From contig NZ_UGHY01000002.1 of NCBI RefSeq assembly GCF_900450995.1, forward strand, positions 904,501 through 968,500: a DNA stretch of 64,000 nt, read 5' to 3'. The DNA comes from Haemophilus parainfluenzae. GTDB lineage: Bacteria > Pseudomonadota > Gammaproteobacteria > Enterobacterales > Pasteurellaceae. Positions 26,903 to 37,402 of this stretch are shown piece by piece; within the stretch, counting starts at the first letter, position 1; every line of letters starts with the position of its first letter. The translations under genes and the position numbers were made by a program. The notes beneath the pieces were generated by a model. The model was not told where the DNA came from. It saw nothing but the letters and a program-made list of their open reading frames with translations, and did not search any database.

Positions 26903-28005
26903 TTACCAGTATGCACGTAAACCGATAACAGTTTTGAAGTCACGGCTACGATCTTTTGTATCATTTTCGTATTTAGTACGAGTTGCTTGCCATTCTAAGA
27001 ATGGTTTCACTTTTAAAGAACCTTGTTTAAATACATAGTACTCGGTACCCATTAAGAATTGGCGATCTGTTGATTTTGAATATGCAGAACCTACAGGTAA
27101 AGTTTTCTCAGTTTTGTAAGAATACATTGCATATACATTCCAGTCTTCATTTAAACCTTGGCGAATTACTGCAGTCACTTCATTATTTTTTACTTTGTTA
27201 CCTGCACCATCTTTATTTTTAGTATCTTTGTGAGCAAGGTCTAAACCATAAGTAGTGTGAACAAAGTTATATGCTAAACCTAAAGCATAAGCATTGCTGT
27301 AGTATTCCGTTTTGTTAGCATTTTCAGAGATTTCACGAGTGAAACCTGCTGCGACAGTTACATTTTGGATACTATCAATTTCATGATCAAAGATAAGACC
27401 TGTACCCAAGTGTTTTTACGGTTATTTTTTAAATCCACGTTTTTGATGTTACGTTTGCTTGAACCGCCGTAGTACGCACCAAATTTCACTTTATTTGAAC
27501 CATAGTCACCATTATAAACATATTGTGTTACACGACGAGCTGAAGTCTCTAATAAACCATCAGTCAAGCTATAAGTATTTGCTAAATCACTTTGTGTTAC
27601 TTCATCAGTGATAGTTACCATGTTACCGTAAGTTAACTCACCGAATTGTTTGTGGCCAAAACCAGCATAAAGTTGGCGAGTATAAACATGGTCAAAATCA
27701 TGTTGTGAAGGCGCATCACCACGCATACGCCATTCCGCACGACCTAAAGCGTAGAAATCCCCACCTAAGCTTTGTTTTAATTTAAAGCCAAAACGTGAAC
27801 CATCGTTATCAACTGCATGGTTGATGTGCTCTTTAGTTACATCACCGTTTACATAGTTAGTTTTGTTAGAGGTACTTTCCCATTTAACACGTAAAGAACC
27901 ATAGAAATCAACATCCGTACCAGTTTGGTCAACATGGAAGTTATAAGCTTGTGCAGAACCTGCTGCTAATGCCGCTACAGATAAAGCAAGAAGTGTTTTT
28001 TTCAT
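26903..28005 (-). pseudogene. ompP2: Major outer-membrane porin (OmpP2-like), frameshifted
   Basis: This gene should encode a porin of about 365 residues. From ATG 28005 it reads a signal peptide MKKTLLALSVAALAAGSAQA and the OmpP2-like barrel (DVDFYGSLRVKWES, GRAEWRMRGDAP, GFGHKQFGELTYGNM) up to about residue 200. It then shifts out of frame near 27413-27417 (a run of five T, A on the coding strand). The rest, LGTGLIFDHEIDSIQNVTVA to the final FKTVIGLRAYW with its typical aromatic end, is in the second frame. One added A restores the frame. The symbol is by homology. Confidence 0.85.
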
Positions 28006-28169
28006 AACGCTTTCCTTATGATTTAATGAAGTTAATAAAAAATTGAACTTTTTGCAGTTTATACACTACAACCTAAATGGTCAACCTTAAATTATTCCAA
28101 CTATCAGAAAATAGGCAATATTTTGACTAAAATCAATCCAGATAAATATATTTTTGATTATTTTATCGC

Positions 28170-29126
28170 CTATTTAATTAATAAATTTAGCATTGAAAAC
28201 ACTTGATCTGACTTAATATTTTCCATTGAACTTGCCGATAAGTAATGCTGATTTTTACCATAACAGCCAATCAATTTAGGATCAGTTGCACCATAAAGCG
28301 TAATATTAGATTTATCCAAGGCGGCAGTTAAATGCGCCAAGCCTGTATCCACAGACACAACGGCTTTTGCATTTGCAAGCTGTTTTGCAAGCTCAGTTAA
28401 AGTTAACTTAGGCAACACGATCACATTAGAATGAACTTGAGCCAAACGCTCTGCTCGCGCTTTTTCCTGTTCATTCCCCCAAGGCAAGCGAATTTCGTAA
28501 TCAGAAAGTGCGGTAATTTTTTCAATCAATTTTTGCCACTCTAATTCTTCCCAATGCTTATCTGCCCGAGTTGTAGAATGAATGAATACCACATAGTTTT
28601 GTGCTGAAGTTTGATGAAGAAAATGGCGAGCAATACCATAATCGCCCTGAACTTGAGGTAATTCATAACCTAAACTTTGAGCAAAAAGCTGACGAATTCG
28701 TTCCACCGCATGCTGTTGATAGGGAATAGCATATTTTTTATCGTAGAAAAAAGATGCTAACGGCTCTCGAATACTTTGACGATCATAGCCATGTTTGACG
28801 CCATTGGCTAAGCGTGTCGCAAAAAAAGCACTTTTAAAGAGCCCTTGCGCATCAATCACCGCATCATATTGATTGGCTTGTAATAAAGTGCGGTAAGATT
28901 TCCATTCGTTTTTTGTTTGAGCTGAAAAAGGCGATTTTCGCCAACGTCTTAAAGCAATTGGAATGATTTGATTCACTGCAGAATGCCAACGTGGAATTTC
29001 GGCAAAATTCTCTTCTACCACCCAATCGATAGAGAGATTAGGAATAGCACGCTGCGCATCAGTCAATGCCGGCAAAATATGAATTACATCGCCCATGGAA
29101 GAAGTTTTGATTACGCATACTTTCAT
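28170..29126 (-). CDS. waaC: LPS heptosyltransferase I (OpsX-like)
   Basis: This 318-residue cytoplasmic-side glycosyltransferase (GT9) adds the first heptose to Kdo in the LPS inner core. The start VIKTSSMGDVIHILPAL is the nucleotide-sugar enzyme motif, and the C-terminal donor site is VSVDTGLAHLTAALDKSNITLYG (split near 258-280). In H. influenzae the gene is called opsX. It overlaps by 4 bases with the EamA gene before it (ATGA), so they are translated together. Confidence 0.92.
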   Translation of the reverse strand: MKVCVIKTSSMGDVIHILPALTDAQRAIPNLSIDWVVEENFAEIPRWHSAVNQIIPIALRRWRKSPFSAQTKNEWKSYRTLLQANQYDAVIDAQGLFKSAFFATRLANGVKHGYDRQSIREPLASFFYDKKYAIPYQQHAVERIRQLFAQSLGYELPQVQGDYGIARHFLHQTSAQNYVVFIHSTTRADKHWEELEWQKLIEKITALSDYEIRLPWGNEQEKARAERLAQVHSNVIVLPKLTLTELAKQLANAKAVVSVDTGLAHLTAALDKSNITLYGATDPKLIGCYGKNQHYLSASSMENIKSDQVFSMLNLLIK

Positions 29127-30028
29127 TTAATTAACCTTCTTCCCCAGTGCATAATTCCGAGACCAGACACAGCTAAAATACCGCCAATTATTAAGGAAAA
29201 ATCCACTTGTTCATTCAACCATACGGCTGAAAATAAAATCCCTAAAATTGGCACAAGGATAAGATAAGCCGAGGCATTGCCTGCCCCTAAGTGTTTCACA
29301 CCATCAAAATACCATGCATAAGCCAATACCGTTGCACCAAATGCAAGACCAAGTAAACTAAACCATTGCGATCCATTTAATTGAAATACGGTTGCCCAAT
29401 CTTCCACACTTTCCGTCCATAATGCTGCCAACGTCAGCATGAAAAAACCAAAAGTAGAAGAAATCGTGGTAGCGGTGAGAGAATCAATTCCGATTAATAC
29501 TTTACGAGCCAATAAAGTATAACCAACCCAGCAAACTAAAGCACAAAGCAATAACATTTGACCGAATCCAAAATTTTGTAAGAGGTTAGTTGGATTCCCT
29601 TTTGTCATGGCTAACAAAGAACCGCTAATGGCAATAATCATCCCTAATACAACCCAGCGATTCCATTTTTCTTTAAATAATAAAATAGCAAAAAACATCG
29701 TAAAGACAGGATTAGAGGCAACGACCATCGTTCCTTGCCCAGCTGGAACATATTTCAAACCCCAAATAAAGAAAGTTGAATACCCAAAAATGCCGAGCAA
29801 GGCCGTTAACAATAAGCCAACCCATTGATTAGATCGCAGTTGTTTCGCATATTTGAAGCGATTCGCCGCATATAGCCAAATAATGAGTGGAATAATGGCG
29901 AAAAAAAAGCGCACGCTTGAAGCAACAAATGTCGGCATAGCTTGGGCAACCACTCGTCCCCAAGGCCAAGAGGCGCCCCATAAAATCACCATTCCAATTA
30001 ATTGTAAATGTATGCGTAGAGGGTTCAT
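29123..30028 (-). CDS. EamA-family transporter, unknown substrate
   Basis: This is a 301-residue protein with ten hydrophobic segments and two EamA repeats. Starts MNPLRIHLQLIGMVILWGAS, with the WGASWPWGR motif of this branch. It overlaps waaC by 4 bases, a gene pair that may be tied only by position. Substrate unknown. It is the second EamA protein in this window (the first is at 18292) and the two are not closely alike. Confidence 0.88.
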   Translation of the reverse strand: MNPLRIHLQLIGMVILWGASWPWGRVVAQAMPTFVASSVRFFFAIIPLIIWLYAANRFKYAKQLRSNQWVGLLLTALLGIFGYSTFFIWGLKYVPAGQGTMVVASNPVFTMFFAILLFKEKWNRWVVLGMIIAISGSLLAMTKGNPTNLLQNFGFGQMLLLCALVCWVGYTLLARKVLIGIDSLTATTISSTFGFFMLTLAALWTESVEDWATVFQLNGSQWFSLLGLAFGATVLAYAWYFDGVKHLGAGNASAYLILVPILGILFSAVWLNEQVDFSLIIGGILAVSGLGIMHWGRRLIK

Positions 30029-30056
30029 ATCATTAACATATCCAGTTACGCCTTTT

Positions 30057-30641
30057 CTATTTACTTAAAGGCTCTGCTTGGTAAGCTTTTATTTTTTCTC
30101 GTAAAGCGGCTTCAAATGCTTCTCGATGAGCATCATCTTGAAAGGCTGAATGAGGAATTAAGAAAAACAAACCTGTATCAACTCGAATCATTAAGTAACC
30201 ATAATGATTTTCGATATGATGAATATACCGATAATTATATAAAGTTTGACAGAGCGCTATTTCAGAATATAAACCATCTTCTTGAATTCGTATGGTTCTT
30301 TTTTCCTTATTCACTTCCTCATATACTTGGCTTCGAAAAGCTTTGCTATTTAAATAAGGTCGTAGCAAAACTGCATAGAAAAAAGAAAACATTGAAATAG
30401 CAAACAATATATATCCCGCATAATAGGCTAAAATATTTTCGTAATAATCATAAAGAACTTCAGCCCAATTCCTCATAAAAAATGCAATAAAAAGACTTGG
30501 TATCAAGCAAAATAAATATAATAAAAAATCGCCAAGCCTCATCATCTTACAAAATTTATTGTGCTTATAAATATCGCTGCTTATTTTTTTTACTGCCTTA
30601 GTATAATTTTTATCTAATACGGGTTGATAGGTAATTTCCAT
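30057..30641 (-). CDS. Membrane protein, YcxB-like
   Basis: This is a 194-residue protein with two hydrophobic segments (about 35-60 and 72-100) and a soluble C-terminal half. That half carries the YcxB-like signs: VNKEKRTIRIQEDGLYSE, a central YRYIHHIENHYGYLMIRV and a final FFLIPHSAFQDDAHREAFEAALREKI (split over two strands and a helix). I start at ATG 30641, one base past the waaF stop; GGGA lies 5' of it. Probably translated with waaF. Function unknown. Confidence 0.75.
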   Translation of the reverse strand: MEITYQPVLDKNYTKAVKKISSDIYKHNKFCKMMRLGDFLLYLFCLIPSLFIAFFMRNWAEVLYDYYENILAYYAGYILFAISMFSFFYAVLLRPYLNSKAFRSQVYEEVNKEKRTIRIQEDGLYSEIALCQTLYNYRYIHHIENHYGYLMIRVDTGLFFLIPHSAFQDDAHREAFEAALREKIKAYQAEPLSK

Positions 30642-30642
30642 T

Positions 30643-31701
30643 TTATATTCCCATTTTGTTGTCACTTAAAAGTGCGGTTAATTTTTCCAATACTTTTTCT
30701 GGTGTAATATCGATCAAACTTTGATGATATCCTTCTGCGCTGTCGGTGCTTTTACGCACTTTAATCAAATCGCCTTCAATTAAACGGATGATTTCCGCTT
30801 TATCTGACAGTGGCGGCGTATACGTTGGGCTGGTTGGGCCATAAAGTGCAACCAACGGACGATCTGTCGCAGCGGCAATATGCATTAAGCCGCTGTCATT
30901 GCTCACCACTGCCGTACAGTTAGCGATTAAATCCACAGCTTGATTCAAGTTAGTTTGTCCTGCCAAATTCAAACAGAATGGTTGCAGTTCTGCTGGCAAT
31001 GCATTACGAATTTGCTCTCCAGCTTCCACATCTTTTGGTGAACCAAATAATTCTACCGCATAGCCTTTTTCAATGAGCATTTCTGCCAATTTAGCATAAT
31101 GATAATGCGGCCAACGTTTAGCCGGACCAAATTCAGCTCCAGGACAGAACCCGATAATCGGACGTTCGCCTAAAAGTGCGGTCTGTTTTTCAAATGTTTT
31201 TAAGGTTTCTACCTGTTGAGTTGGATCAACGGTTAAATAAGGTTTTAGAACAGGAATATCAGCCGCTTTCGGTACCGCATTTTGCTCAAAAGCTAACGCG
31301 ACATAACGTTGCACCATCATAGGATAATCACGTTTATTATTGCGTAAATCGTTAAGCAAGAAATAACGGCTCTCCCCTTTCCAGCCACGACGCACCGCAA
31401 TTTTTGCAAAGGCGGGAATGAAGGCGGACTTCAAGGAGTTTGGTAATACGATTGCCATATCATATTGATTACGCAATGCCTTGCCTAAACGATAACGTTC
31501 ACATAAGGCAAACTTGCCATGTCCGAGCGGCATTTCAATAGCATGAGGCACTTCTGGCATACGGGCTAAAAGCGGTTTACACCAATTGGGTGCCATCACA
31601 TCAATTTGGCAATGGGGATATTGCAGTTTGAGTTGTTGATACAAACTGTGCGACATCATCATATCGCCGACCCAAGACGGGCCGATAATTAAAATATTCA
31701 T
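30643..31701 (-). CDS. waaF: LPS heptosyltransferase II
   Basis: This is a 352-residue GT9 enzyme that adds the second heptose to the LPS inner core. Typical motifs: MNILIIGPSWVGDMMMSHSLY at the start, PGAEFGPAKRWPHYHYAKL (about 185), and the donor site VVSNDSGLMHIAAATDRPLVALYGPT (about 258-283, split). It is followed after 1 base by the YcxB-like gene. hldD, which makes the ADP-heptose substrate, lies just upstream. Confidence 0.96.
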   Translation of the reverse strand: MNILIIGPSWVGDMMMSHSLYQQLKLQYPHCQIDVMAPNWCKPLLARMPEVPHAIEMPLGHGKFALCERYRLGKALRNQYDMAIVLPNSLKSAFIPAFAKIAVRRGWKGESRYFLLNDLRNNKRDYPMMVQRYVALAFEQNAVPKAADIPVLKPYLTVDPTQQVETLKTFEKQTALLGERPIIGFCPGAEFGPAKRWPHYHYAKLAEMLIEKGYAVELFGSPKDVEAGEQIRNALPAELQPFCLNLAGQTNLNQAVDLIANCTAVVSNDSGLMHIAAATDRPLVALYGPTSPTYTPPLSDKAEIIRLIEGDLIKVRKSTDSAEGYHQSLIDITPEKVLEKLTALLSDNKMGI

Positions 31702-31716
31702 GCTTGACCTTATAAC

Positions 31717-31759
31717 AAAAGTGCGGCTAAAAATAAGACCAATTTTAACCGCACTTTAT
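31717..31759. terminator. Uptake-sequence stem-loop between hldD and waaF
   Basis: AAAGTGCGGCTAAAA near 31718-31732 and TTTTAACCGCACTTT at 31743-31757 form a stem with one mismatch (C·A). It lies after hldD on the minus strand and before waaF, so it should reduce read-through between the two. Confidence 0.7.
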
Positions 31760-31799
31760 TCATTTTCTAGTATTGAACGACATTATTTGTTCAATATTT

Positions 31800-32723
31800 T
31801 TATTTATTTAACCACGCCATGTACTCAGCCACACCTTCCGCGACAGTTTTAAATGGTTTGTCGTAGCCAGTTGCGCGAAGTTTCGTTAAATCTGCTTGCG
31901 TATATTCTTGATAGCGAGATTTCAAATGCTCTGGGAATGGAATGGTTTCCACTACGCCTTTACCGTGGAATTTAATCACTGCTTTTGCCACTTCAGCGAA
32001 AGATTCAGCATTACCAGTACCACAGTTGAAGATACCTGAAATGCCATTTTGCCAGCACCAAATGTTCACTTGTGCCACATCACCTACATAAACGAAATCA
32101 CGGCGGAAGTGTTCACTGCCTGCAAATAATTTTGGATTTTCGCCTTTCAGAATTTGGTTATTTAAGTGGAATGCGACGCTTGCCATTGAACCTTTGTGGC
32201 CTTCACGTGGACCATACACGTTGAAATAACGGAAACCACATACCGGTGATTGTGCTTCAGGTAAAATCGCACGCACATATTGGTCGAATAAGAATTTAGA
32301 ATAACCGTACACATTCAATGGACCTTCAAATTCACGCTCTTCACGGAATTCAGTTTTATCGCCATAAGTCGCTGCACTTGATGCATATAAGAACGGAATT
32401 TGACGATCTAAGCAGTAATGCAATAACTCTTTTGAATATTCGTAGTTATTATGCATGATGTATTTGCCGTCCCATTCAGTGGTCGCAGAGCAAGCGCCTT
32501 CATGGAATACTGCATCGATATCACCTAAATCATCACCTGCAATAATTGACACAATGAAGTCTTCTTTATCACAGTAATCTGCGATATCAAGATCCACTAG
32601 GTTAATGAATTTTGTCCCGTCTTTTAAGTTATCCACCACTAAAATATCTTTACGTCCCATATCGTTTAATGCTTTAACGATATTACTGCCGATAAAACCG
32701 GCGCCACCTGTTACGATAATCAT
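31800..32723 (-). CDS. hldD: ADP-L-glycero-D-manno-heptose 6-epimerase
   Basis: This 307-residue NADP-dependent epimerase makes ADP-L-glycero-D-manno-heptose for the LPS core. I chose ATG 32723 ([19 protein letters not shown]), the Rossmann start; a longer frame would run into the preceding gene. The catalytic SDR residues are in ASSAATYGD (Ser about 116) and [11 protein letters not shown] (Tyr/Lys about 140/144). It feeds waaC and waaF, both in this window. RBS AGAGG is visible before the ATG. Confidence 0.96.
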   Translation of the reverse strand: MIIVTGGAGFIGSNIVKALNDMGRKDILVVDNLKDGTKFINLVDLDIADYCDKEDFIVSIIAGDDLGDIDAVFHEGACSATTEWDGKYIMHNNYEYSKELLHYCLDRQIPFLYASSAATYGDKTEFREEREFEGPLNVYGYSKFLFDQYVRAILPEAQSPVCGFRYFNVYGPREGHKGSMASVAFHLNNQILKGENPKLFAGSEHFRRDFVYVGDVAQVNIWCWQNGISGIFNCGTGNAESFAEVAKAVIKFHGKGVVETIPFPEHLKSRYQEYTQADLTKLRATGYDKPFKTVAEGVAEYMAWLNK

Positions 32724-32775
32724 AATTCTGTCCTCTTTAAAATAAGTCTGTGTATTGTAATAGATTTTGTACCGC

Positions 32776-33279
32776 TTAGCCAAAAAACTCTGTGAAAAAC
32801 AACCGCACTTTTAAGCCCCAATAACTTGTCCAGCCTGTTGTGGCCAAATCCATTTTTCCTTTATTTAAAATAATAATGGTCGGTGTCACATTCACCTGCC
32901 ATTGATCGGCAATCTTGCCTTGAGGATCATTCACCGTTGTAAACTGATAGTGATACGTTTGTAAATAATCCGCCACGTCCTTATTTGACCCTGAACGCAG
33001 TGCGATAGAGACTACCGGATAGCCTTCTTCTGAAAGTGAATTAATCGCTGGAGAAGTATAACGACAATAACCACACCAACTTCCCCAGAAATAAATGATC
33101 GTCGGCTTAGCTTGATCTAATTGGGGTAAAAAGAAAGCATTCCCCTGTAAATCATAAAGTGCCGTCTCATTGATTTCAGATGGAATATTGGGTTTACGAA
33201 TAAAATCGAGAATACTGCTTACGATAATCAATGTTAGCAGGAGCGAAATCACATTTTTTAATAAGGTTTTAAGTTTCAC
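32776..33279 (-). CDS. Membrane-anchored thioredoxin-like protein
   Basis: This 167-residue protein has an uncleaved-looking N-terminal membrane segment (about 10-26) and a periplasmic thioredoxin domain. The redox motif is [14 protein letters not shown] (Cys about 69 and 72), and the cis-proline is in [12 protein letters not shown] (about 131). It resembles TlpA/ScsD-type proteins; H. influenzae has a thioredoxin-like gene in the same place between hldD and deoC. Partner unknown. It is the first gene before hldD on the strand, with a 52-base gap. Confidence 0.85.
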   Translation of the reverse strand: MKLKTLLKNVISLLLTLIIVSSILDFIRKPNIPSEINETALYDLQGNAFFLPQLDQAKPTIIYFWGSWCGYCRYTSPAINSLSEEGYPVVSIALRSGSNKDVADYLQTYHYQFTTVNDPQGKIADQWQVNVTPTIIILNKGKMDLATTGWTSYWGLKVRLFFTEFFG

Positions 33280-33389
33280 AATCGAATTTCATGATCTAGG
33301 ATAAACGGATTGTAATCGATCAGAAAAGTGCGGTCAAAATTACAGATATTTTGCTATGATAACCACATCATTTAATAAGGAGAAAAAAT

Positions 33390-34064
33390 ATGGATAGTAA
33401 ACAATTAGCACAATATATTGATCACACTGCCCTTACTGCTGAAAAAACAGAACAGGATATTCTTAAACTCTGCGATGAAGCCATTCAATACGGCTTTTAT
33501 TCAGTCTGCATTAATTCAGGTTATATTCCTTTAGCCAAAGAAAAACTCGCTGGCTCAGATGTAAAAATTTGTACGGTAGTCGGTTTTCCACTCGGTGCCA
33601 ACTTATCCTCAGTTAAAGCGTTTGAAACCCAAGAAGCCATTAAAGCGGGCGCGGGTGAAATTGATATGGTAATTAATGTCGGCTTGATAAAATCAAATAA
33701 ATGGGATGCCGTAAAAGACGATATTCAAGCTGTATTAACGGCTTGTCATGGTGTGCCGCTTAAAGTGATTTTGGAAACATGCTTACTCACCAAAGAAGAA
33801 ATCGTAAAAGCCTGTGAAATCTGTAAAGCGTTGGGTGTGGCATTCGTTAAAACCTCAACGGGTTTCAATAAAGGCGGGGCAACCGTAGAAGATGTGGCAT
33901 TAATGAAGAAAACGGTAGGCAACATTGGCGTAAAAGCCTCTGGCGGTATTCGTGATACTCAAACCGCACTAGCGATGATTGAAGCAGGAGCTACTCGAAT
34001 TGGCGCAAGCGCAGGCATTGCGATTGTAACGGGTGTTTCTGGTAATGTCTCAAGCAATTACTAA
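33390..34064 (+). CDS. deoC: Deoxyribose-phosphate aldolase
   Basis: This 224-residue cytoplasmic enzyme splits 2-deoxyribose 5-phosphate into glyceraldehyde 3-phosphate and acetaldehyde in deoxynucleoside use. Motifs: [16 protein letters not shown] at the start, [15 protein letters not shown] [16 protein letters not shown] (about 55-70), [10 protein letters not shown] (about 90), the Schiff-base lysine in [10 protein letters not shown] (about 150), and VKASGGIRD (about 180). Length fits the short bacterial DeoC form. RBS AAGGAG before ATG. Divergent from the thioredoxin-like gene. Confidence 0.96.
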   Translation: MDSKQLAQYIDHTALTAEKTEQDILKLCDEAIQYGFYSVCINSGYIPLAKEKLAGSDVKICTVVGFPLGANLSSVKAFETQEAIKAGAGEIDMVINVGLIKSNKWDAVKDDIQAVLTACHGVPLKVILETCLLTKEEIVKACEICKALGVAFVKTSTGFNKGGATVEDVALMKKTVGNIGVKASGGIRDTQTALAMIEAGATRIGASAGIAIVTGVSGNVSSNY

Positions 34065-34073
34065 TCGATAATA

Positions 34074-34111
34074 AAAAAGGAGATTGAAGTGTATGCTTCA
34101 ATCTCCTTTTT
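34074..34111. terminator. Bidirectional terminator, deoC/proS
   Basis: AAAAAGGAGATTGAAG at 34074-34089 is inverted at 34096-34111, a 16-base perfect stem with a 6-base loop and T/A runs on both sides. Confidence 0.92.
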
Positions 34112-34128
34112 AATCATCAAAGACTCAA

Positions 34129-35844
34129 TTAAGCTTTAATTTGTCCTTTCAAGAAATCTAACAACTGATCTTTTGCAATCATTTGTTTTTCACCAGTACG
34201 GCGATTTTTGTATTCGATTTCGCCATTTGCGAGATTTTTCTCACCAATCACCACCATGTGTGGCACGCCGATAAGTTCCATATCTGCAAACATCACACCT
34301 GGGCGTTCTTTACGATCATCAAAGATCACTTCTACACCTTGCGCTTGTAAAGTGCGGTACAATTCTTCAGCATATTCTTGAACACTTTCAGATTTATGCA
34401 TATTCATTGGCACGATGGCTACGGTGAATGGCGCAATTTCATCTGTTGGCCATACAATACCGCGATCATCAAAATGTTGTTCAATCGCCGCAGCCACCAC
34501 ACGTGTTACACCAATACCGTAACATCCCATGGTTACGACCATTGGACGACCATCTTCACCTTGAACGGTTGCATTCATCGCTTCTGAGTATTTTTTACCT
34601 AATTGGAAGATATGGCCCACTTCGATACCACGTTTAATCAATAAGGTACCTTTACCATCTGGGCTTGGGTCACCTTCAACCACGTTACGAATATCCGCCA
34701 CTTTTGGTAACGCCACATCACGTTCCCAGTTGATATTGAAGTAATGTTTACCATCAATGTTTGCACCCGCGCTGAAATCAGACACTAATGCCACTGAACG
34801 GTCAATAATCACTGGAATATTGAGATTAACAGGACCTAATGAACCCACACCTGCACCAATTTTTGCTTTGATGGCAGCTTCATCCGCAAACTCAAATGGC
34901 GAAGCCACTTCCGGTAATTTTTCCGCTTTGATTTCGTTTAATTCATGGTCACCACGAATGACTAATGCCACTAACGGTTGATCTTCGCTTGCACCTTTTA
35001 CAATCAAGGTTTTAACCGTTTTCTCAATTGGCAAATTGAATTGTTCCACCAACTCTGCAATTGTTTTGGCATTTGGCGTATCAACTAATTCCATCGCTTT
35101 CGTTGGTGCGGCGCGCTCACCAATTGCCACCGCTTCCGCTAATTCAATGTTTGCAGCGTAATCAGATTCCGTAGAGAAAATCACATCATCTTCACCGCTG
35201 TTTGCTAGCACTTGGAATTCATGTGATGCACTACCACCGATAGAACCGGTATCCGCTTGTACGGCACGGAAATCTAAACCTAAGCGATTGAAAATATTGC
35301 TATAAGTCTGGTACATCACATCATAAGTTTGTTGTAAGCTCGCATGATCCGCATGGAAAGAATATGCATCTTTCATGATAAATTCACGTGAACGCATGAC
35401 ACCGAAACGAGGACGCACTTCATCACGGAATTTGGTTTGAATTTGGTATAAATTGATTGGAAGTTGTTTGTATGATGACACTTCGCGACGAACTAAATCC
35501 GTAATCACTTCTTCGTGTGTTGGACCTAATACAAAGTTACGGTTTCCGCGATCCTCAAAACGAAGTAATTCTGGACCATATTGTTCCCAACGACCTGACT
35601 CTTCCCATAATTCTGCTGGTTGCACGACTGGCATTTTGATTTCAAGTGCGCCGCTTTTATCCATTTCTTCACGAATGATTTTTTCTACTTTACGGAGCAC
35701 ACGCCAGCCTGTTGGCATCCAGTTATAAAGACCTGAAGCAAGAGGGCGAATCATCCCCGCACGAAGCATTAATTGATGGCTTACAATAGCCGCTTCAGCT
35801 GGGGTTTCTTTTAATGTTGAGAATAAATATTGACTTGTACGCAT
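34129..35844 (-). CDS. proS: Prolyl-tRNA synthetase
   Basis: This is a 571-residue class II synthetase of the bacterial type, with the editing (YbaK-like) insertion between motifs 2 and 3. Start at ATG 35844 ([18 protein letters not shown]); a longer frame adds 42 odd residues. Motif 2 [18 protein letters not shown] is near residue 145; the INS domain runs from about 225 to 405; motif 3 lies at GCYGIGVTR (about 445); anticodon-binding domain at the end. An uptake-sequence terminator separates it from nlpD. Confidence 0.97.
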   Translation of the reverse strand: MRTSQYLFSTLKETPAEAAIVSHQLMLRAGMIRPLASGLYNWMPTGWRVLRKVEKIIREEMDKSGALEIKMPVVQPAELWEESGRWEQYGPELLRFEDRGNRNFVLGPTHEEVITDLVRREVSSYKQLPINLYQIQTKFRDEVRPRFGVMRSREFIMKDAYSFHADHASLQQTYDVMYQTYSNIFNRLGLDFRAVQADTGSIGGSASHEFQVLANSGEDDVIFSTESDYAANIELAEAVAIGERAAPTKAMELVDTPNAKTIAELVEQFNLPIEKTVKTLIVKGASEDQPLVALVIRGDHELNEIKAEKLPEVASPFEFADEAAIKAKIGAGVGSLGPVNLNIPVIIDRSVALVSDFSAGANIDGKHYFNINWERDVALPKVADIRNVVEGDPSPDGKGTLLIKRGIEVGHIFQLGKKYSEAMNATVQGEDGRPMVVTMGCYGIGVTRVVAAAIEQHFDDRGIVWPTDEIAPFTVAIVPMNMHKSESVQEYAEELYRTLQAQGVEVIFDDRKERPGVMFADMELIGVPHMVVIGEKNLANGEIEYKNRRTGEKQMIAKDQLLDFLKGQIKA

Positions 35845-35895
35845 TGAATTAACCTTAGATTCTAAGCATTGAGAAAAAATTGGTGAGAGTATAAC

Positions 35896-35928
35896 AAAAA
35901 GTGCGGTCATTTTTAACCGCACTTTTTT
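35896..35928. terminator. Uptake-sequence terminator after nlpD
   Basis: AAAAAGTGCGGT and ACCGCACTTTTT form a 12-base or longer stem, with a T-rich loop and tail, just past the nlpD stop on the minus strand. Confidence 0.85.
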
Positions 35929-35938
35929 CTGAGAAAGA

Positions 35939-37174
35939 TTATCTTCTCGGTAAGTATCTAACTGGATCAACAGATTTACCTTTATAACGGATCTCGAAAT
36001 GAAGTTTCACAGCATTGGTTCCTGTGCTACCCATTTTCGCAATCTCTTGGCCTGCTTTCACTTCTTGTTGATCGCTCACAAGGATCTTGTCGTTGTGTGC
36101 GTAAGCACTTAAGAAATCATCGTTGTGTTTGATGATGATTAAGTTACCATAGCCACGTAATGCGTTACCCGCATACACAACACGACCATTCGCTGCCGCT
36201 TTAATCGCTTGTCCGCGAGAACCACTAATATCAACCCCTTTATTACCACCATCAGAGTTAGAGAAACCTTGGAGCACGTTGCCTTGTGTTGGCCATTGCC
36301 ATGCCACATTCGATGCAACTGGAGCCACAACGTTCGCATTAATCGGTGTATCGTTCGTAGTAGTTTCCACTTGCGTTGTCGTTGTCACCGGTGTGCTCGG
36401 TGTCTTGTTGGTAAACGCTGGTGTTGATGCACCACCTGTTGCAACACCTGATTTAATTGGACCAATTACCGTACCATCAGAACCAATTTGCGTACCGTTC
36501 GCACCTGGTGTATAAGTCACTTCTGGTTCAGCTGGGGCTGCCGGTGCAGCTGGTGCCGTCGTTTTCACGGGTACAGTCGTAGTAACCGTTTTAGTTGAAC
36601 AATTTGAAATTTTTAACGTTTGGCCTACACTTAAGCTATAAGGCTCTTTCATATTGTTCATGCTTGCCAAATCTTTCACGTCCATACCCGTCAAGTAAGC
36701 GATTAAGAACATGGTATCGCCTTTGTTTACTTTATAGGTATTTCCTTTGTATGAACCTTTTTGAATTTGGCTGTAATCCGGTGCATTGGTATTTGGATTA
36801 CGCGGCACGTTGATTGAGCCAGAGCTAGCGCAATCAGAAACCGTTTTCGTTACTGTTTTAGTTTGTGGTTGAACCGGTGCAGGAGCAGGCGTTGGTTTAG
36901 GCTGTGCTGCAGCAGGTTGTTGAACCGGTTGATAAGTCGGTTGAAAACTTGGTTGTGGTGTTTGAGTTCCCGTTGGCACGCTATTGCCCATGGTATTTGG
37001 CATCGTATTTTGTTGGATTTCTGGCTGCCATGTACCGCTCGAATTATTATCAACAGGCTGCATTACCCCTGGAGAAAGTGTGCCATCTACATTTTCAATT
37101 GGCGCAGGGCTATTTGAACTACAAGCCGTTAAAATAGCGATACTCACAGGGAGCAATAAAAACGATTTTTTCAT
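35939..37174 (-). CDS. nlpD: NlpD/LppB outer-membrane lipoprotein (LysM + M23)
   Basis: This is a 411-residue lipoprotein (lipobox ILTACSS, Cys about 18). It has a long Pro/Gln/Thr-rich linker, a LysM domain ([18 protein letters not shown], about 146-190) for peptidoglycan binding, and a C-terminal M23 (LytM) domain (about 300-405). In that domain the metal residues are incomplete, as in NlpD, which activates AmiC rather than cutting itself. It ends the truD-surE-yqaA gene line; rpoS, next to nlpD in enterics, is absent here, as it is from Haemophilus. Confidence 0.93.
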   Translation of the reverse strand: MKKSFLLLPVSIAILTACSSNSPAPIENVDGTLSPGVMQPVDNNSSGTWQPEIQQNTMPNTMGNSVPTGTQTPQPSFQPTYQPVQQPAAAQPKPTPAPAPVQPQTKTVTKTVSDCASSGSINVPRNPNTNAPDYSQIQKGSYKGNTYKVNKGDTMFLIAYLTGMDVKDLASMNNMKEPYSLSVGQTLKISNCSTKTVTTTVPVKTTAPAAPAAPAEPEVTYTPGANGTQIGSDGTVIGPIKSGVATGGASTPAFTNKTPSTPVTTTTQVETTTNDTPINANVVAPVASNVAWQWPTQGNVLQGFSNSDGGNKGVDISGSRGQAIKAAANGRVVYAGNALRGYGNLIIIKHNDDFLSAYAHNDKILVSDQQEVKAGQEIAKMGSTGTNAVKLHFEIRYKGKSVDPVRYLPRR

Positions 37175-37197
37175 TTATTCTTCCTTTAACATTAAAT

Positions 37198-37386
37198 TTA
37201 TTTCATTTGATTTGGCATCGAATTCTTTTCAATTTCCGGCATAAAGCTACCACCGGCAACCGCTCCCGTTCCTTCTACGGGTTGCATAATACCATTAGGT
37301 AATACATCGGGATCTTGTTTTTGTGGTTCTCCTGTACAAGCTGAGATCAGCAATGCACTCGAGATAATTAAGAGTAATTTATTCAT
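37198..37386 (-). CDS. Small lipoprotein resembling the NlpD N-terminus
   Basis: This is a 62-residue lipoprotein: signal MNKLLLIISSALLISAC with the lipobox Cys near 17. The mature part carries PNGIMQPVEG and FMPEIEKNSMPNQM, which echo [10 protein letters not shown] and [14 protein letters not shown] of NlpD next door. It has no LysM or M23 part. Start taken at ATG 37386; an ATG at 37398 adds four residues and cannot be excluded. It is 23 bases before nlpD and probably in the same transcript. Confidence 0.75.
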   Translation of the reverse strand: MNKLLLIISSALLISACTGEPQKQDPDVLPNGIMQPVEGTGAVAGGSFMPEIEKNSMPNQMK

Positions 37387-37402
37387 AAAAAAGGTCATCC
37401 TG

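Noticed and set aside
36139..37244. Many overlapping frames on both strands within nlpD
   Set aside because: They come from the Pro/Gln/Thr-rich repetitive linker of NlpD; none has a ribosome site or recognisable domain.
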